Shown here: positions 6,770 through 8,663 of the stretch, piece by piece
How the letters are laid out: each line of letters starts with the position of its first letter
Numbering within the stretch: the stretch's first letter is position 1
The notes under the pieces: generated by a model
What the model was told of the DNA's origin: nothing
What the model saw: only the letters and a program-made list of their open reading frames with translations
The model's database searches: none
Made by a program: the position numbers and the translations under genes
NCBI GenBank assembly: GCA_024281135.1
Contig: JAMXLG010000350.1
Span: 1 to 8,663 of the forward strand
Source of the DNA: Vulcanimicrobiia bacterium
Lineage (GTDB): Bacteria; Eremiobacterota; Eremiobacteria; Baltobacterales; Baltobacteraceae
Direction: 5' to 3'
Length of the DNA: 8,663 bases

Positions 6770-7141
6770 TTGGCCGACGTCAAGATCGAGGGTGACACGC
6801 TTACGATCAAGCTTTCCCTGCTCGACAGAATTCTCGCGTTTCACGGATCTTTTCAGATTCCGCTCTCGCACATCACCAACGCATACGTCAGCGACCTCGA
6901 AGCTTTGGAACTTCAGTACAAACTCGAGGGAACGAATTGGGGACTGATCCGGTCTGCGGGCGTTTTCGCCAACCCGCAAGGACTCATCTTCGCCGACGTA
7001 GGCCAAGGCGATTGCCTCGTCATCGAAACGCGCGGTGAACGCTATCCGCACATCGCGGTGCAACCTTCGAGCAGCCAAGATGCAAATGCGTTGGCACATG
7101 AAATCATGCGGGCGATTCCCGATAGCGGTCCGGTCGAATAA
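6770..7141 (+). CDS. Small bacterial PH-like domain protein
   Basis: A 123-aa soluble protein with no signal peptide or membrane helix. Its pattern matches bacterial pleckstrin-homology-like proteins of the type found in many actinobacterial genomes: VKIEGDTLTIKLSLLDRILA (4-23), HGSFQIPLSHITNAYVSD (25-42), a Gly-rich central loop (GLIRSAGVF, 58-66), strands LIFADVGQGDCLVIETRG (72-89), then YPHIAVQPSSSQDANALAHEIMRAI ending in a helix. The IPLSHI segment and the terminal alpha-helix are the most characteristic parts. The function of this family is not established; binding to a partner protein or lipid is only a possibility. The TTG start is chosen because of AGGAGG five bases upstream, beginning in the preceding stop codon. 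It is the last gene of the operon, and its stop lies 10 nt from the stop of the convergent gene. Confidence 0.82.
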   Translation: MADVKIEGDTLTIKLSLLDRILAFHGSFQIPLSHITNAYVSDLEALELQYKLEGTNWGLIRSAGVFANPQGLIFADVGQGDCLVIETRGERYPHIAVQPSSSQDANALAHEIMRAIPDSGPVE

Positions 7142-7151
7142 GGCGCACTGA

Positions 7152-7667
7152 TTAGCTCTTGTGAGACGCACAGGCTTGCGCGAAAGAAGTCATTGCGTCG
7201 AGCATAGCTTTTGCATCCGATTCGCTGCGAAACGTGAACTCGAAGCTGTTTGGGCCGACCTCTTCAGTTCCGAGATATTCAGTCGCGTCCGAAATACGCA
7301 GCGACGCTGGATTGACAGTGGAGAAGTCAATCGTTCCGCCGTCCTCCGAACCGTTAAAGGCATGGCCCGTAGCGGAGTTCCCCCTCACGCTAAATGCCGC
7401 CGAACGGTCGCTTCGTCCGAGGCTATTAAATTCCGACGAATAGTCGAGCTTAACGTTGATCGCGCACCCGTTCGCTGAATAGCGCGCAGTGATTGTGTTT
7501 GTGGTTCCAGCTAAGGATTCGTCGTAGCGCGACGGCAGATGAGCAACGATCCACGAACTCGTGTCAGCGAGCGACGGCGCGGATGATGGCTGTGGCGTCG
7601 GCGAAATCGCCGGCTCCGCCATAGCGAGCACGATCGCCAGAACGGCCCCCGCTTCTCGGATTATCAT
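7152..7667 (-). CDS. Small secreted protein, function unknown
   Basis: Not recognised. It has 171 aa starting at ATG 7667, with AGGA about 10 nt upstream. The first 20 residues form a Sec-type signal (Arg4, hydrophobic AGAVLAIVLAMA, possible cleavage after AMA or EPA), followed by a Pro/Ser linker (SPTPQPSSAPS). The remaining 135 residues look like a mixed alpha/beta domain: a polar strand-rich middle (TNTITARYSANGCAINVKLDYS, given here only for residues 57-78 in part) and a C-terminal helix (ESDAKAMLDAMTSFAQAC). It has just two cysteines, Cys68 and Cys166, which could form one disulfide after export. There is no lipobox. It is convergent with the operon and divergent from the membrane protein gene at 7792. 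No operon partner is visible. Confidence 0.78.
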   Translation of the reverse strand: MIIREAGAVLAIVLAMAEPAISPTPQPSSAPSLADTSSWIVAHLPSRYDESLAGTTNTITARYSANGCAINVKLDYSSEFNSLGRSDRSAAFSVRGNSATGHAFNGSEDGGTIDFSTVNPASLRISDATEYLGTEEVGPNSFEFTFRSESDAKAMLDAMTSFAQACASHKS

Positions 7668-7709
7668 GCGGTCGATTTCCTACGTCGAAGCTGAAACTCT
7701 TTTTCGTGC

Positions 7710-7727
7710 GATGTTATCTGATGTTAT
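7710..7727 (+). repeat. 8-bp direct repeat with 10-bp period (GATGTTAT x2)
   Basis: GATGTTAT occurs at 7710-7717 and again at 7720-7727, so the two copies sit on the same face of the DNA one helical turn apart. It lies 43 bp upstream of the minus-strand secreted-protein gene and 64 bp upstream of the plus-strand gene at 7792. This is the usual arrangement of a tandem half-site for a dimeric regulator such as an OmpR/PhoB-type response regulator. The regulator itself is unknown. Confidence 0.5.
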
Positions 7728-7743
7728 TCGGCGGCAAATTTAC

Positions 7744-7782
7744 TGGCTCTTTGATGGCTTTTTGAAGAGCTGACGAGCCATC
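7744..7782 (+). promoter_or_regulatory. Overlapping, mutually exclusive inverted repeats in the leader of the membrane-protein gene
   Basis: GCTCTT 7746-7751 pairs with AAGAGC 7765-7770, and with G-T and A-T extensions the stem reaches about 11 pairs around a 7-nt loop (7755-7761). GATGGCT 7753-7759 pairs perfectly with AGCCATC 7776-7782, and TGGCTC 7744-7749 with GAGCCA 7775-7780. The alternatives share bases and cannot all form, and the last one ends 9 nt before the ATG at 7792. They could affect translation if this part is transcribed. The transcription start is unknown, and no strong Shine-Dalgarno sequence is visible. Confidence 0.4.
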
Positions 7783-7791
7783 GTACAAGTT

Positions 7792-8663
7792 ATGCAAGCA
7801 GCACTCGCGCTATGTATTTCCGCTATCCTTTGGCAGTGGAGTGCGCCGCTCACCGCTCCGTGGAAATTCCATACTGGTGATGACCCTCGCTGGGCCGCTG
7901 CAGCATTCGACGATCGCACGTGGGCAACACTTGACCTAACCGCGCCTGCCTCTGCGAATGACGGCGATCAAGGGATCACGCACTATGCAAGCGGTTGGGG
8001 CGCGCAGGGATTCAGCGGCTACCATGGCTTTGCGTGGTATCGCATCCGCGTGATGAGTCCACGGGTAAATGACGATCTCGTTCTCCTCGGACCGGCCATG
8101 GTGGACAACGCCTATCAGGTGTATGCAAACGGTACTCTCCTCGGGGGAATCGGCGACTTCACAAAACCGTCGCCGACCGTGTACGGTATTCACCCGATGA
8201 GGTTCGCCTTTTCGGCGGATTCCGCAAAACCGATCGTTGTCGCCGTTCGCGTCTGGATGGCTCCGTGGGCGGCCGGTCCTCGTTCAGGCGGCATGCACGT
8301 CGCCCCGATCATGGGAACTGCCGCGAGCGCTGCTCCAGCCTACAAGGTGCAGTGGTTTGAGAAGATACGCGCGTTCGCTCTTGAGATCGCGCAGGCGTTC
8401 TTCTTTATCGTACTTGCCGCTGCGGCATTGGCTCTGTTTCGATTCGATCGTCGTGATGACGGGTTGGCATATCTTGCCGCGGCGCTATTGCTGACCGCGT
8501 CATGGCGAGCGAATCTCGCAATCTACTGGCTCTCCAGCCGAGAGAGCATCGAGATTTTCTTTTACACGACGATTGTATTGCTCGTCCCGGTTACGCTTTG
8601 CGCGTGGACACTCGCATGGTACCGGTTGCTTCGCATCCGGACGTCGTCTTGGATTCCAAGCGT
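7792..8663 (+). CDS. Membrane receptor-like protein with jelly-roll-like sensor domain, N-terminal 290 codons (3' end outside window)
   Basis: The reading frame is open from ATG 7792 to the last base. An in-frame TGA at 7771 and the absence of other start codons make this ATG the only good choice. Residues 1-22 are a signal peptide or anchor (MQAALALCISAILW, then APLTA). Residues about 23-180 form an extracytoplasmic domain with the pattern of galactose-binding-like jelly rolls: PWKFHTGDDPRWAAAAFDD (23-41), GFAWYRIRV (79-87), DLVLLGPAMVDNAYQVYANG (95-114), IVVAVRVW (148-155). Membrane helices follow at about 195-217, 224-247 and 252-281, separated by short charged loops. This resembles 7TMR-DISM-type receptors, which usually carry seven helices and then a histidine kinase, GGDEF or SpoIIE-type phosphatase domain. 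The output domain lies outside the window and cannot be named. Ligand unknown, possibly a carbohydrate. Confidence 0.85.
   Translation, partial: MQAALALCISAILWQWSAPLTAPWKFHTGDDPRWAAAAFDDRTWATLDLTAPASANDGDQGITHYASGWGAQGFSGYHGFAWYRIRVMSPRVNDDLVLLGPAMVDNAYQVYANGTLLGGIGDFTKPSPTVYGIHPMRFAFSADSAKPIVVAVRVWMAPWAAGPRSGGMHVAPIMGTAASAAPAYKVQWFEKIRAFALEIAQAFFFIVLAAAALALFRFDRRDDGLAYLAAALLLTASWRANLAIYWLSSRESIEIFFYTTIVLLVPVTLCAWTLAWYRLLRIRTSSWIPS

Noticed and set aside
7100..7160. Terminator between the convergent genes
   Set aside because: Only 10 nt separate the stops, and I could find no GC stem with a U tract on either strand.
1..8663. CRISPR array, tRNA, rRNA, insertion sequence or prophage elements
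   Set aside because: No regularly spaced repeats, cloverleaf-like sequence, transposase motif or terminal inverted repeats were seen in the window.

Overview
The window is densely coding, GC-rich bacterial DNA of about 8.7 kb. A short-signal beta-barrel protein that looks like an outer-membrane protein suggests a double-membraned organism. Codon usage and the mixture of families would fit an uncultivated acidophile or soil lineage such as Vulcanimicrobiota/Eremiobacterota or Acidobacteriota. That placement is a low-confidence impression, because there is no rRNA or other marker gene here.

Layout. (1) Positions 1-1487, minus strand: coaE (dephospho-CoA kinase) followed 6 nt later by glgB (glycogen branching enzyme), whose 3' half lies outside the window. 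(2) Positions 1488-1623: a divergent intergenic region. (3) Positions 1624-7141, plus strand: a compact six-gene operon. Its order is a small uncharacterised 194-aa protein, a DyP-type haem peroxidase, a 338-aa protein with a ThuA/GATase1-like core, a predicted outer-membrane beta-barrel, a flavoprotein of the pyridine-nucleotide disulfide reductase family, and a small bacterial PH-like protein. Three junctions are ATGA overlaps and the other two gaps are 7 and 9 nt, so the genes are probably co-transcribed and mostly translationally coupled. (4) Positions 7152-7667, minus strand: a small secreted protein of unknown function, convergent with the operon. (5) Positions 7668-7791: a divergent intergenic region with a helical-turn-spaced direct repeat and overlapping inverted repeats. 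(6) Position 7792 to the window end, plus strand: the N-terminal part of a membrane protein with a signal peptide, a jelly-roll-like extracytoplasmic domain and at least three membrane helices. It is probably a signalling receptor whose output domain is cut off.

The part most worth attention is the DyP operon. Its flavoprotein keeps the FAD and NAD Rossmann motifs but has lost both redox cysteines and the C-terminal His-Glu pair of its family. It is therefore unlikely to reduce disulfides and may be a direct FAD-to-acceptor (for example quinone) reductase. The peroxidase keeps its Asp, His and Arg but has GYRDR in place of the usual GxxDG motif. Together with an envelope barrel and two proteins of unknown role, this looks like an undescribed peroxide or redox module. 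The functional link between its members is inferred from gene layout only.
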